Shown in pieces: positions 22,280-31,964 of a stretch of 51,048 bases of DNA. Both the position numbers and the translations under genes were made by a program. Origin of the DNA: a virus. The DNA lies in IMG/VR virus record IMGVR_UViG_3300005099_000077, positions 1-51,048 of that record, one strand, 5' to 3'. Under the pieces are notes generated by a model that did no database searches, was not told the origin of the DNA, and worked only from the letters and a program-made list of their open reading frames with translations. Every line of letters begins with the position of its first letter. Position 1 is the stretch's first letter.

Positions 22280-23081
22280 GGATGGTGGGGGGAGAAAACC
22301 CCGCAAACGTAAACCCCGCAAACCTAAAGTCCCAACCTATCCGAAAACTCTTGGGCCTGGGCAACCCGAATATCCGGGCGAGTATAAGCCTCCCCGCCGC
22401 ACAGGTATTCCTCCCGGCCCTTGGGGGCCAGGTGGAGAGGAGGGCCAGGTAGGGCTAGAACAGAAGCCGCCTGTGCCGCGCCCTTCCGCCCGCGTTGGTG
22501 ACCCAGGTGGGCCGGGGCCTGCTGCTTGGCGTTATCAATTCTATCTTCAGCACGGGCGTTGGCCCAACGAACAGGATTACGAGGATTATAAGTGGTCGCT
22601 GGATTTCCAGCGGCTATATGGCCGTCCGCCTTCCGAAGAGGACTGGAAGGCCCACTGGTTTGCCTCACAAGGAGGCGGCGGTGGTGGAGGCGGAGGGGAA
22701 GAGCCTAAACGCCCGGAAACCATCGGCGAGATTTTGCACAAACTTCTCTTCCCCGAAGAGTATCAGCTTCCTGTCTATATGCGAGACTTCGGGCGCTATA
22801 TCGAGGAGTTGTTAACCCAAAACCCGGAGTTTGCGATTGCGCCCCCGAAGTTTAATGAGCAAGGGGAGTTGATACCTCCCACAGAGGAGGCTGCTGAAAA
22901 GCCTCTGGAAGAGTTCGAGAGTGTCGAGGCTTATGCCCAGGCTTGGAATGAATTTCTAGAAACATTGAAAACTTTGTCCCTGGAAGAGCAGCAATATTAT
23001 CAGGGTTTGCGTTATTCCCCGGAGACGGGGTGGTATCGTAGCGGGGCTGTCCCCCTGTTACCACATCCGGAGTATCTGTAA
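22269..23081 (+). CDS. Pro/Gly-rich low-complexity virion protein candidate, 270 aa
   Basis: The N-terminus is a Lys/Pro/Gly run (RKPRKRKPRKPK and many PG repeats), residues about 90-130 contain two similar WxxxxDYEDYKWSLDF- and PSEEDWKAHWF-type motifs, and a run of nine Gly follows. The rest is acidic helical. The two motifs look like an internal duplication of a short aromatic helix. Start overlaps the previous gene by 11 bases with a weak ribosome-binding site. Likely a structural or internal head protein by position. Confidence 0.6.
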   Translation: MLYEDGGGRKPRKRKPRKPKVPTYPKTLGPGQPEYPGEYKPPRRTGIPPGPWGPGGEEGQVGLEQKPPVPRPSARVGDPGGPGPAAWRYQFYLQHGRWPNEQDYEDYKWSLDFQRLYGRPPSEEDWKAHWFASQGGGGGGGGGEEPKRPETIGEILHKLLFPEEYQLPVYMRDFGRYIEELLTQNPEFAIAPPKFNEQGELIPPTEEAAEKPLEEFESVEAYAQAWNEFLETLKTLSLEEQQYYQGLRYSPETGWYRSGAVPLLPHPEYL

Positions 23082-24085
23082 TGCCTGACCGTTGGGCAGT
23101 TCTGGAACAGAAGATAAAACAAGAACCTGAAACTCTTCCTCCTCAATATCGGCCTTATAGCTGGTGGGAAGAGTATCAAAAGAAATATACCAAACCGAAA
23201 CCGGAACCTAAGCCGGAGTATAAGGTTGAAGACCTTGAGTGGTGGGAGTACGACCGTTATGGTCGCGCCCCTGAGCCACAGGTGAAGGCTGCCCCACCTA
23301 CTCCGGTTACGCCACCTCAGCCCCAATTCCAAGAGCCGCCCTTCAACCCCTATCTGGACGACCCCCATTTGTCCGCGTGGGACAAGATTAAGATGGGGTT
23401 GAACCATTGGATAGACGAGTTAGACCAAGGTAAACAAGACATCAAGAGCACTGCCGAATTGGTTCAGCAATTGGCGGTAGAACAATTTCGTCGTCCGACC
23501 CTGAAGAGGGCAGGACGGCTAGCTTGGGAGACGGGTAAAGGCTTCCTTAAGCTGGCAATTACCGGATTTACCAAGGTAGCTGGGCCTGTGGCCAACCAGT
23601 TGGCTTACCTTCACGAACGGTTCAATGGTAAGCTTTGGCGGGATAGCGTTTGGGTGAAACCCAAGCCCCGCTTTGAACATCGGGGGCTAACCATTCGGGA
23701 AACCACGCAGCAAGCCTTAGCGCGCGTTTGGGGTCAGGCAGTCTCGCGCGAGCCTATTGAGTATGATGAAGAAGAGATAGCCAAATATGGACGCACGCCT
23801 AACGAGTGGTTGAAGCGCGAGTATGGAGATGACCCTGAGAAATACCGCAAGGCGCAAGTTGCGGCTCAAGAGCTTGACCGCATAAGTTTTAGCCTTGCCC
23901 CCGACCCGGAGAAATTCCGGGAGGGTATTCGCCGCATTGTGGACAAGGGCGAGCCAGTTGATGAGGTCTTGAAAGATTTGGAAGACCCAATAGTTGAGGC
24001 CGTGATGCAAGCTTCGCCCACTGAACATTCCACAAGCGGCGGCCCCTCACTGGATTACAACCCTGCGGCGACAGCGGTTGGCTAA
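23081..24085 (+). CDS. Large virion protein, N-terminal part, 334 aa
   Basis: ATG overlaps the previous stop (TAATG) with a GGAG site. The N-terminus is rich in Trp, Pro and Lys, then helical; residues 150-210 are basic. The frame ends just after DYNPAATAVG, but the +1 frame is open from 24006 and reads plausible coding sequence (LNIPQAAAPHWITTLRRQRL) straight into the next gene. I therefore suspect it is the first part of one very large protein continued at 24078. Confidence 0.6.
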   Translation: MPDRWAVLEQKIKQEPETLPPQYRPYSWWEEYQKKYTKPKPEPKPEYKVEDLEWWEYDRYGRAPEPQVKAAPPTPVTPPQPQFQEPPFNPYLDDPHLSAWDKIKMGLNHWIDELDQGKQDIKSTAELVQQLAVEQFRRPTLKRAGRLAWETGKGFLKLAITGFTKVAGPVANQLAYLHERFNGKLWRDSVWVKPKPRFEHRGLTIRETTQQALARVWGQAVSREPIEYDEEEIAKYGRTPNEWLKREYGDDPEKYRKAQVAAQELDRISFSLAPDPEKFREGIRRIVDKGEPVDEVLKDLEDPIVEAVMQASPTEHSTSGGPSLDYNPAATAVG

Positions 24086-26951
24086 GCTTACCGAAACTCC
24101 GGTAGATGAAATTGCCGACCGCACGCAACTGGCGAAGGCTATCAATCAAATTGGTGGACTTGGGCGCACTCGCCATACTCGTATTCACAAGGCTATCGAG
24201 TTAGTTCACGACCGCTTGGAAGCGGCTCTAACTGGCGTTCACAATTGGGATGAAGTTGAGGATATTCTAAGGAATTGGGGACACACCGAACGCGGCCTCC
24301 CGTTGAATCATCAGCAAAGTCTATCGGGCCGCGTTGTGCAGTGGTTCCTGAACAGTGAAGATACCCCTCTGGATGAGATTATAGAGAAGGCCAAGCAGAC
24401 GTTCGCCAAAACCCAGGATTGGAACGAGGCACGCGATGTCATAGTTAAAGGCATTCGAGATGCTGCGGTGAGACAAGCCCCTAAGCTGATGCCCGGCTGG
24501 GTTTGGCGGATGGAAAGTAAGCTAAGCGAAGTTTCTCGTTGGGGTAAGCGCGCCTACTCTGCGCTCTTCCTGGGCTGGAACCCGCAGTATCTGATTAACA
24601 ACTGGAAAGACAACCTGATTAACATCATTCTCGACCTGGGCCGGGGCGATGATGGCCTTTCGTGGGCTGAGCGTTTCTTACTCAAGCACGATAAGGCGCG
24701 GGAATTCTTCATTAAGCACGTTGGCGCTACCCCTGAGCGCTTGGCTCGCGGTTTTGGTGAAACATACCAGACTGGCGTGAAAATACCGGAGGGCCGACGC
24801 CTTATTGATGCCCTACGCGAAAGAAAGTGGCGGGAAGTCGCTCAGCTTCTGAAGCGCGATTTCATTCACGGCCCTACCCTTATTCAATCGGGTCAAGTCG
24901 AGCGTAGTGCTTCAGCTATCGCTACCTACAAGGCATACAAAATTCATTGGACGAAGAACTGGACGCCTGATGCATACAAGTTGCCTGATGAGCTTGCTGC
25001 CCGGCTTGAGGCAGTTAGCCCACGTTTACGGGCAATTATCGAGAACTTACCGGCTACGTGCTATGGAATTGACGATTTGGAGAGGGCCGTAGCCGATGTC
25101 GAACGGATGATAAAAGCGGAGGCTGTGGGCACACGGGCTGCTTACAGCGTGCGCTTTTATATTCAACAGCTTCCCAAAGACCAACGAACGCTTCTCCTCC
25201 AGCGTGAAGATATACTCGAACTTCTCGAAACCGGCCTGAAGAAAGCGAAAACCGATGCCGATGTAGACGAAGTTTTCGACGCGGTACGCAAGCTGCTTGA
25301 TGCCGACCTCGAAACCGTTCTTCGCCACATTCACGAACGCGACTTGCAAACCGTGGGTTGGGCACACCAGACGGTGGACTTGTTACGGGCACGTGAGCCG
25401 TTCACCCACTCGTATGATGATATGCCTCACGTGGCCGAAATGCTGGAAAAGAACACCCACGACTTTGATGTTTTGGCAACTATCGCGCGGCAATCAAACA
25501 CCAGCCTTGACGCCCTGATGAGGCCGATGACCGATGCCGAATTCAAGGCCATCAAGGAGGGCGTGTCGCCGTCTGAGTTGTGGCAAGTCTTGGCAGAGGA
25601 ACACCCGGTCTTGACCAAATTCTTCCCCAACGAGGGGGCTGTCAATGCCTGGGATGTGGCGGATGGGGCAGAAGAGATAGTCCGGGCTACATCCCTTCAG
25701 CCCGAAGGGATGATTACCAGCCGGGACAAGTTCTGGTATGTTTACAAGAGATTACTGCCTGCGGGTCGAAAGGCCGTCCGAAAAGACAAGGAAATTCGCC
25801 TGGCCCTGAAGACGCCAGGACTTTCGCCTGACGCCTGGGATAACGTCGCTGAGAAGATTACCAAATTCGCTGAAGAACACCCCGAATGGGTGTGTCCAGA
25901 CGAGTATCTGGATGAGCTTCAGGAGGCTATGGAGGTCGCTGCGCACTATATCTGGTATAAGAAAGACCCGCAGCGCTGGATTGATTGGGCCAACAGCGAC
26001 CATCACATCGAACGCCTCCCCAGCGATTTACCCAGCCCTTATGATTTACAGAAGCTTGTTTACCCCCGTTTGACTGCGGCTCTCGATACAATCAAAGCGA
26101 GAGTGCGCAAGACAATGGGGGTGGAGGAGGCTTGGGAAGTCCCACGACCTCTTCTGGAAGAATGGAAGAATTGGGTGGAGACTACTCTCAAGCCTGAGAT
26201 GCGGGCCACTATTTATACTACGCTGCGACAAGCCATTGCCGCACGTGACTTTGCCATTCTGGACTATGGCGACCGCACATACCTCGACCTGTTCTTGGGC
26301 CTGGCTTTCCCTTATGAGATTTGGCCCGTCCACAACTTCGGGCACTGGATTGTGCGGTTAATTCAGTCGCCTGCTATAATGGCGAACTACTATCGCTACC
26401 AGCAGGCGATGGAAAAGATTAACCGTGACCCGCTTGTGCCCAGCCGGTTGAAAAAGTGGACGCCGATTGGGACGTGGGCGCTCATCAACGAGGTCTTAGG
26501 CTATCCGGCCAAAGTATATATCAGGCCAGAGCGCGATGCTTTACCTCTGGAAACCATCCCGTTCTTGGGTGAGACTTTCCTGCCCGGTCGGTGGGGCGAC
26601 ATTGGGCGTGGTCGGGAGATTCTCCTTATAGATAACATCCTGAGTGCCAACCCCGCTATCCAAACCGCCGTTTACGCCATTAACGCAATGCTGCCCCACA
26701 TCGAGAAACATCATCCCGGACTTGCGCGCGTAATCAAACGCTACTTACCCGCGTCGCACGTCTTCATAGATGGTTCGTGGTGGTCTATGAACCGGGGTAT
26801 TCGGGGTGGTTCAATCATCTTCCGGGACTTACTTAAGCAGATGGGCATTGATGTCCCGCCTGAAGGTCTTAACCCCGAAGGCGCAATTCGGGATGTTTTA
26901 GGGCTGCCTCGTGTTTCGCTGGGCGTATTGGCGGTATCAGTGGTTGGCTAA
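24078..26951 (+). CDS. Very large virion protein, middle part, 957 aa
   Basis: Translation could start only at a TTG (24078) with no ribosome-binding site, and coding character begins before it in the same frame, so it is probably entered from the preceding frame. The protein is almost entirely helical, with hydrophobic segments near residues 160-185 (YSALFLGWNPQYLINNWKD) and 730-760 (YLDLFLGLAFPYEIWPVHNF). Its size and place between portal and scaffold suggest an internal or ejected virion protein. The end (RDVLGLPR) leads in the +1 frame into the next gene. Confidence 0.6.
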   Translation: MAKLTETPVDEIADRTQLAKAINQIGGLGRTRHTRIHKAIELVHDRLEAALTGVHNWDEVEDILRNWGHTERGLPLNHQQSLSGRVVQWFLNSEDTPLDEIIEKAKQTFAKTQDWNEARDVIVKGIRDAAVRQAPKLMPGWVWRMESKLSEVSRWGKRAYSALFLGWNPQYLINNWKDNLINIILDLGRGDDGLSWAERFLLKHDKAREFFIKHVGATPERLARGFGETYQTGVKIPEGRRLIDALRERKWREVAQLLKRDFIHGPTLIQSGQVERSASAIATYKAYKIHWTKNWTPDAYKLPDELAARLEAVSPRLRAIIENLPATCYGIDDLERAVADVERMIKAEAVGTRAAYSVRFYIQQLPKDQRTLLLQREDILELLETGLKKAKTDADVDEVFDAVRKLLDADLETVLRHIHERDLQTVGWAHQTVDLLRAREPFTHSYDDMPHVAEMLEKNTHDFDVLATIARQSNTSLDALMRPMTDAEFKAIKEGVSPSELWQVLAEEHPVLTKFFPNEGAVNAWDVADGAEEIVRATSLQPEGMITSRDKFWYVYKRLLPAGRKAVRKDKEIRLALKTPGLSPDAWDNVAEKITKFAEEHPEWVCPDEYLDELQEAMEVAAHYIWYKKDPQRWIDWANSDHHIERLPSDLPSPYDLQKLVYPRLTAALDTIKARVRKTMGVEEAWEVPRPLLEEWKNWVETTLKPEMRATIYTTLRQAIAARDFAILDYGDRTYLDLFLGLAFPYEIWPVHNFGHWIVRLIQSPAIMANYYRYQQAMEKINRDPLVPSRLKKWTPIGTWALINEVLGYPAKVYIRPERDALPLETIPFLGETFLPGRWGDIGRGREILLIDNILSANPAIQTAVYAINAMLPHIEKHHPGLARVIKRYLPASHVFIDGSWWSMNRGIRGGSIIFRDLLKQMGIDVPPEGLNPEGAIRDVLGLPRVSLGVLAVSVVG

Positions 26952-29487
26952 CCTGGCTGGTACAGGGGCCATCACCGAAGAGGAAGCGTGGGAGGCATTC
27001 AAGACGAAGAAAGGCCCCGCTTGGGATTTGGCCGTTCAGTATGCAGCCCGTCAGGTGGCTGTGCCTAGTGCGTGGAGTTGGTCTGGTTTGCCTCACGCTT
27101 TCGGGATAGGTAACGTCAAGTTCTATCCTGAGCCTGAGATGACAATGCGGGGCATTGGCCAAATCTACCGCATTGCCCGGCAGAAGTATGAACAAGGCGA
27201 CCGCAATGCCCTGAAGGAATTCTACGAGGTTTACCCTGAATACCGCTTGCGCCAGCTAGCTTTTGGTTATTGGGATGTTGCGTCGGGCAAGATGACGCCC
27301 GAAGAGTGGGAGGAAATCGTCAAGCTTCAGGATGCTGTTCAAGACGCTTATAGGGAAAGAGGCTGGCTGGAAAGGCAATGGGTTGAGGCACAGAAACTCT
27401 ACCCTATTGGGACGCCAGAATACGAGCGCGCTCGTGATTACTTTGCGGAAAAGCGGCGGGAATGGTGGGAGAAAAACGATGAGATTCTAGACAAATGGTA
27501 TAACTACCTGGAAAGAAACCGCAAGCAGTATTTGGAGTGGCGCGATGGCCCCAAGGCGCAAGCAATGCGGACTTTCCTTGACAAGTGGTATGCTGCCAGC
27601 CCGGAGGAAAAGCAGCGAATGCTGGCAAACCTCCCACGCACGATGGAGGATGTCGCCAGGGAAGTTCGCAGTTCGCTAGAGCCTCGCTTGTTTACGCGGG
27701 ATGAAATCCTCCGCTTTATGGCCCGCAACGATGACCCGGTTGATGCGGTTTACCGGGAGTTGAACAACCAGGTTGCTCAGGCGTGGGACTTGTTCTATGA
27801 CGATTACTTCAGCCGGAAGTATCCCGATTTGGTGGACGAGTATGCCGCATACCTGGCGCTAGAATTCCCCGATAACATCCGGTATAGGGAAGCCCATCCT
27901 GAGTTAGACAAAGCCCTCAAAGAGTTACAGGAGTATAAGAACTCCATCCTGGAAACCAAGCTCGATGTAACTAACCCGGAGTTTAAGGAACGCATTCTGA
28001 AGCTTCACCCCGATTGGAGGGGGACGGAGAAAGAGAAAGAGTTAGATGAGGTAATTGCCAAGACGCCCATCTTCACGGTTGCCGAATACACCGACTTGAA
28101 GCACAGCGACCGGGAGATGGTCATCAGCCTTCTCTGGCGATTCTGGAATTCACTCGACCCGAAGTCTTTGGCGCGCAAGCGGGTTAAGGAAGTCTTCGGC
28201 CCTCGCTTCACCGAACTCTTCCTAGGGCAAGAATACAACCAGATTTCTGACCAGGAGTTGGCCCTGTGGTTGCAACTTCTCCCAGCAGATTGGGAGGAGA
28301 AATTGCCTCCGGGCCGGAGACCGCCTTTCGGCACAGGCCCCATTTATATGCCCGATTCTGTCCGCGAGTTCAAAGCTCGCGTTGGGGATGAGTTAGGGCC
28401 TTGGGTGCCGCCTGAGCCTCCAACGCGGGAGAAATATGCTTATCAGCCTACGGCTCGCAAGGGTGCGGAGGGCGAATATATTTCCGAAGAAGAGGCACGG
28501 CGGGCTGCGGAAGAGGCGGCTGCTGAGGCAAAAGAAAAGCTGGAAGAAGGTGTAGAGAAATATACGCCTCCCACCAAGGAAGAAGAGGAAGAATATCAGC
28601 AGGCATACCAACTTCTTCAGCGCGCGCTGAATGGCGAGACAGATTTGTGGGATGACCCGCTCTTGAAGAAATACTTCCCTCCCAATTCTCCATCTCGCCG
28701 CTTTTGGGATTTCTATTACGAGAGTGTACCGCCCGGCAAGTTAGGAGATTGGGCGAGGAATAACCCGCTGATTGCAACGATTCTTGAACGGTCGGTCAGG
28801 GAATACCTGGACGACCAGATTTACCTGGATGCCATCCAGTGGTTGATTGACGAATTACCACGTCATGACATCGGCGACCCTGCGGAATATAAACAAGCAA
28901 GGGAGGAGAACGAACAGTTCTGGTCTCTCCTTACGCCAGAGCTTGAGCCTGTTTATAACGCCTATCGCGCTCTTCCCCCTCGAAGCAAAGAACGGCGCGA
29001 ATTCCTCAAGGCCCACCCCGAACTCCTCGCCCTGTTCGATGCTTGGGAAGAGTTCAAGAAAACTCACCCCATCTACGTCAAATACTATGACCCCGATTGG
29101 GTGCCACGCGAAGCCCGTCGGGGAGGCGGAGGTGGGGGAGGTCGTCGTGGCTATTGGAGCCGTGGCCGAAGTGGAGGTCGCGGAGGGTATAGCCGAATGT
29201 CGTGGCAGGAGTTCGTGATGGACGCAGGCCCGCTTGTGATGGGCGAGCTAATCAACTACTGGTTTGGCCGCGCGGCACTATCACAAGGGGCGCGCAACGT
29301 CTTGAAGGCGTTGCACCGCAAGTATGGCGGCGGAATGGACTTTGAGGAGTGGCTGCTATACTTACGCCGCCTGTTCAGTCGGTTTGGCTCTAGGGCATTC
29401 CGGCGGCCACGTGCGCCTAGGGCAACAATACCAGCAGTGGGTGCGCCTCGTGTGACGGGGCGTGCGCGCTGGCAGTTAAGGAGGTAA
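26911..29487 (+). CDS. Very large virion protein, C-terminal part, 858 aa
   Basis: A GTG at 26911 with only a weak site would start it, 41 bases inside the previous gene. Joining in the +1 frame gives LGLPR then FRWAYWRYQWLANLAGTG, which reads naturally. The protein is helical, rich in Trp, Tyr, Glu and Arg, with acidic stretches near residues 520-570 and a Gly/Arg-rich patch (RRGGGGGGGRRG) before a basic C-terminal end. It is probably the last third of a roughly 2,100-residue internal virion protein. Confidence 0.6.
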   Translation: MFRWAYWRYQWLANLAGTGAITEEEAWEAFKTKKGPAWDLAVQYAARQVAVPSAWSWSGLPHAFGIGNVKFYPEPEMTMRGIGQIYRIARQKYEQGDRNALKEFYEVYPEYRLRQLAFGYWDVASGKMTPEEWEEIVKLQDAVQDAYRERGWLERQWVEAQKLYPIGTPEYERARDYFAEKRREWWEKNDEILDKWYNYLERNRKQYLEWRDGPKAQAMRTFLDKWYAASPEEKQRMLANLPRTMEDVAREVRSSLEPRLFTRDEILRFMARNDDPVDAVYRELNNQVAQAWDLFYDDYFSRKYPDLVDEYAAYLALEFPDNIRYREAHPELDKALKELQEYKNSILETKLDVTNPEFKERILKLHPDWRGTEKEKELDEVIAKTPIFTVAEYTDLKHSDREMVISLLWRFWNSLDPKSLARKRVKEVFGPRFTELFLGQEYNQISDQELALWLQLLPADWEEKLPPGRRPPFGTGPIYMPDSVREFKARVGDELGPWVPPEPPTREKYAYQPTARKGAEGEYISEEEARRAAEEAAAEAKEKLEEGVEKYTPPTKEEEEEYQQAYQLLQRALNGETDLWDDPLLKKYFPPNSPSRRFWDFYYESVPPGKLGDWARNNPLIATILERSVREYLDDQIYLDAIQWLIDELPRHDIGDPAEYKQAREENEQFWSLLTPELEPVYNAYRALPPRSKERREFLKAHPELLALFDAWEEFKKTHPIYVKYYDPDWVPREARRGGGGGGGRRGYWSRGRSGGRGGYSRMSWQEFVMDAGPLVMGELINYWFGRAALSQGARNVLKALHRKYGGGMDFEEWLLYLRRLFSRFGSRAFRRPRAPRATIPAVGAPRVTGRARWQLRR

Positions 29488-29490
29488 ACA

Positions 29491-30183
29491 ATGGCAGAGG
29501 AGAAGCTCGAAGGACAGGCCCCTGAGAGTTCCCAAGAGGAGGGGATGTCTCAGGAGAAAACCGGGGTTGCTGAGAAGAAAGCGATGCCCGAAAAGCTGGT
29601 TCCGGCGAGCGACCTCGACAAACTCCGCTCAATCAAAGACCGCGAAGTCGCCCAAGCCAAGAAAGAGGCTGAAGAGGCGCGACAGGCGTTGGCCGCTCTC
29701 CAAGAGCAGATGGCCCAACAGAAGGAGTTGTTCGAGGCGAAGCTTAAACATCTGGAGGAGAAGATGGCCGGGCTGTTGGGCGAAGCTCAGCCTGCTCTGG
29801 AGGAGATTCGGCGGGCCTCGCGCCTTCAGCAAGCCATCGCCCGTTATCGCCAGAACTGGCCAGAAATTCCGCCCGAAGTATTTGCCGAATGTCGGACGGA
29901 AGACGAGGTAGATGCCGCTGCTTATAAGTATCTTAAGCAGCTTGTAGCTGAACGACAAAAACTGGAGAAGGAGATGGCAAAGGCAACGGGGACGAAGCGC
30001 GGTCTTGGCTACGTCAGCGGAGGGCCTTTAACGGGAACCGCTATGCCCTCCGACAAGGACAAACTCGCCAAGATGCGCGAGGAAGTCAAAACCAAGGGAG
30101 TGGACAGGGGCTTAGCTTTCTTGCTGGCCACTGACCCCACCTTGCGGAAAAAGGAAGAGGAGGGCACCAGTACTAAAATATAG
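29491..30183 (+). CDS. Scaffolding protein candidate, 230 aa
   Basis: Start has TAAGGAGGTAAAC. The first 40 residues are acidic and disordered, residues 45-115 form a long coiled coil (Glu/Lys/Ala/Gln heptads), residues 120-165 are helical, and the C-terminus is basic and disordered. This profile, immediately before the major capsid gene, is typical of phage scaffolding proteins that guide prohead assembly. Confidence 0.75.
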   Translation: MAEEKLEGQAPESSQEEGMSQEKTGVAEKKAMPEKLVPASDLDKLRSIKDREVAQAKKEAEEARQALAALQEQMAQQKELFEAKLKHLEEKMAGLLGEAQPALEEIRRASRLQQAIARYRQNWPEIPPEVFAECRTEDEVDAAAYKYLKQLVAERQKLEKEMAKATGTKRGLGYVSGGPLTGTAMPSDKDKLAKMREEVKTKGVDRGLAFLLATDPTLRKKEEEGTSTKI

Positions 30184-30199
30184 TAGGTGAGAGGGAAAA

Positions 30200-31348
30200 A
30201 TGGCTCTAGGGACTGTTCGGGTTGGCCCTGAGAGCACGTTCGCGTCGGAGTTGGCTGGCCTTCAGCCCATTCGGTCTCTCGAAGACCATCTCGATATGAT
30301 TTGTCCCGATGATTATCCTCTCCTCACGACCGTCGGTTTGGGGAGTGGTGGCGCTGTGCATAATCTCAAGTACGAGTGGCAGGAGGACACCCTTATCCCC
30401 TTAGAGGATGCCCTCAATGGCGCAGTTAGCGCAACCACCACCAAGCTGACCGTTGACCACGGCGGGTACTTCCGCCCTGGCGATGTCCTCCTCATCGAGG
30501 ACGAGCTTGTGTGGGTGAAATATATCGAGGGCAATGACCTCTATGTGAAGCGCGGCTTTGCCGGTACGACCGCTGCAACCCACAACGATAACACTGCGGT
30601 CTATAACGTCGGTAATGCCCAGCTTCAGGGTAGTGCCCCCGGTGCTGCTCGCAACGTTGAGATTGCACAGTACTACAACTATCCCCAAATCTGGTCTGAG
30701 GATGCAGAGATTTTCATCGAGGACACTCAAATCGAGTATCACGGGATGTCCGGGGCTGAGCTACTGAACTATCGTCTTGATAAGCGCCTCCGCGAGATGT
30801 ATCAGGCTATGGAGAGGTCTCTCATTTACGGTCGGCGAAATGCCCCCTCCACCAATGATGAGCCTTATGCATCTGGCGGGCTGGCAACGTTCTTGGCAAC
30901 CAACCTGACCGACAAGTCCGGTGCAGCCTTGGAGGAGAAGGACTTAATTGATGTCCTGGAGAGTATCTTCAAGGCTTGCGGTGCTTCCTATGTGCCTGAC
31001 CTGATGGTGTGCAACACCTGGCCCAAGCGCAAAGTTACCGCTTGGTATCGTGGTCTTATCACGACTGAGCGGGCAGAGCGCGTGGGTGGTGCTCGCATTG
31101 ACCGCATCGAGACCGACTTTGGCGACCTCGATATTATGATTGACCACCTGGTCAAGCCCGATGAGTTGTACCTACTGCGGACGGAAGACCTTTCGTCCGT
31201 GACCTTGGGCAACCTGGGCCTGACTGAGTGGGATGCCACCATTCCGGGCAAGGCACATCAGGCACGCCGGGCTTATGGTGTTTACGGTTGGAAGGTCAAG
31301 AACGAGAAGACGATGGCCAAGATTTACAACTTCTCGACGACCTCGTAG
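30200..31348 (+). CDS. Major capsid protein, SU10/DUF5309 type, 382 aa
   Basis: The sequence fits the SU10-like branch of HK97-fold capsid proteins: N-terminal LEDHLDMICPDDYPLLTTVG, YEWQEDTL near 57-64, an inserted beta domain with TKLTVDHGGYFRPGDVLLIE, and the C-terminal LGNLGLTEWDATIPGKAHQA then GWKVKNEKTMAKIYN. It forms the icosahedral shell. Start follows GTGAGAGGG; it comes right after the scaffold gene. A 10-bp hairpin follows the gene. Confidence 0.88.
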   Translation: MALGTVRVGPESTFASELAGLQPIRSLEDHLDMICPDDYPLLTTVGLGSGGAVHNLKYEWQEDTLIPLEDALNGAVSATTTKLTVDHGGYFRPGDVLLIEDELVWVKYIEGNDLYVKRGFAGTTAATHNDNTAVYNVGNAQLQGSAPGAARNVEIAQYYNYPQIWSEDAEIFIEDTQIEYHGMSGAELLNYRLDKRLREMYQAMERSLIYGRRNAPSTNDEPYASGGLATFLATNLTDKSGAALEEKDLIDVLESIFKACGASYVPDLMVCNTWPKRKVTAWYRGLITTERAERVGGARIDRIETDFGDLDIMIDHLVKPDELYLLRTEDLSSVTLGNLGLTEWDATIPGKAHQARRAYGVYGWKVKNEKTMAKIYNFSTTS

Positions 31349-31380
31349 CTCTCAGGCCACGGAAAGGTGTAGATTCGCCA

Positions 31381-31414
31381 GGGGAGGCGAAGGTTACTTC
31401 TTACTCGCCTCCCC
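31381..31414 (+). other. Hairpin after the major capsid gene
   Basis: GGGGAGGCGA pairs perfectly with TCGCCTCCCC around a 14-base loop. No U-run follows, so partial termination or mRNA-end protection is more likely than a full stop. The next gene follows 40 bases on. Confidence 0.6.
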
Positions 31415-31453
31415 CTACTACCCCATAGTCTTGGGAGGAACGGAGGGTGAAAA

Positions 31454-31900
31454 ATGGGTAGGTTCTTGAACATCAAGCGTGAGACTGAGATTAAAACCGA
31501 TTGCGTCGGCCTCAACCAGGCGAACATTGCAGACGGCCAAACTGTGTGCATTGGCCATTGGGCTAACCCTGCTGGTGTGGACGTGATGTTGGTTGGCGTG
31601 TCCATCATCTTTGGTGCCGACATCCATCAAAAGGCTGACGGTCAATACTCCAAGCAGGAGTATAAACTGTATGACCGCAAGGATGATGGCAGTGGCACCA
31701 CGCAGGTTGGCTCGACCATTGACAACAACAGCGGCGACCTGGAAGACGACATCGAGCACGACTTCGGCGCATTCGGCTATGTGCTGAACGCTGGGTATGT
31801 GCTAGGCGTCGAGGTGACTTGCACCGACCAAAGTACGTCCGACGAGCAGAAGCCCGCAGCTACCTTGGTTGTGCGGTACATTGAGTGGCCGAATGTGTAA
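31454..31900 (+). CDS. Head decoration/structural protein candidate, 148 aa
   Basis: Start follows ACGGAGGGTG. The protein is beta-rich and acidic with alternating short strands (VDVMLVGVSIIFGAD, YKLYDRKDDGSG, LVVRYIEWPNV), typical of small capsid decoration or stabilising proteins. It lies between two hairpins directly after the capsid gene, so it is likely made in high amounts. Confidence 0.65.
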   Translation: MGRFLNIKRETEIKTDCVGLNQANIADGQTVCIGHWANPAGVDVMLVGVSIIFGADIHQKADGQYSKQEYKLYDRKDDGSGTTQVGSTIDNNSGDLEDDIEHDFGAFGYVLNAGYVLGVEVTCTDQSTSDEQKPAATLVVRYIEWPNV

Positions 31901-31916
31901 TGACAACTGAATAATC

Positions 31917-31942
31917 GGGGAGGGGGTTTAGTCCCCCTCCCC
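31917..31942 (+). other. Hairpin after the decoration gene
   Basis: GGGGAGGGGG pairs perfectly with CCCCCTCCCC (10 bp, 6-base loop). Like the hairpin after the capsid gene it lacks a U-tail; together they bracket the two most abundant virion genes. Confidence 0.65.
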
Positions 31943-31964
31943 AACTATGGCACAGGAGGGAAAG

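Noticed and set aside
22680-22700. Microsatellite-like GGCGGCGGT run as a regulatory repeat
   Set aside because: It simply encodes the poly-Gly linker in the Pro/Gly-rich protein.
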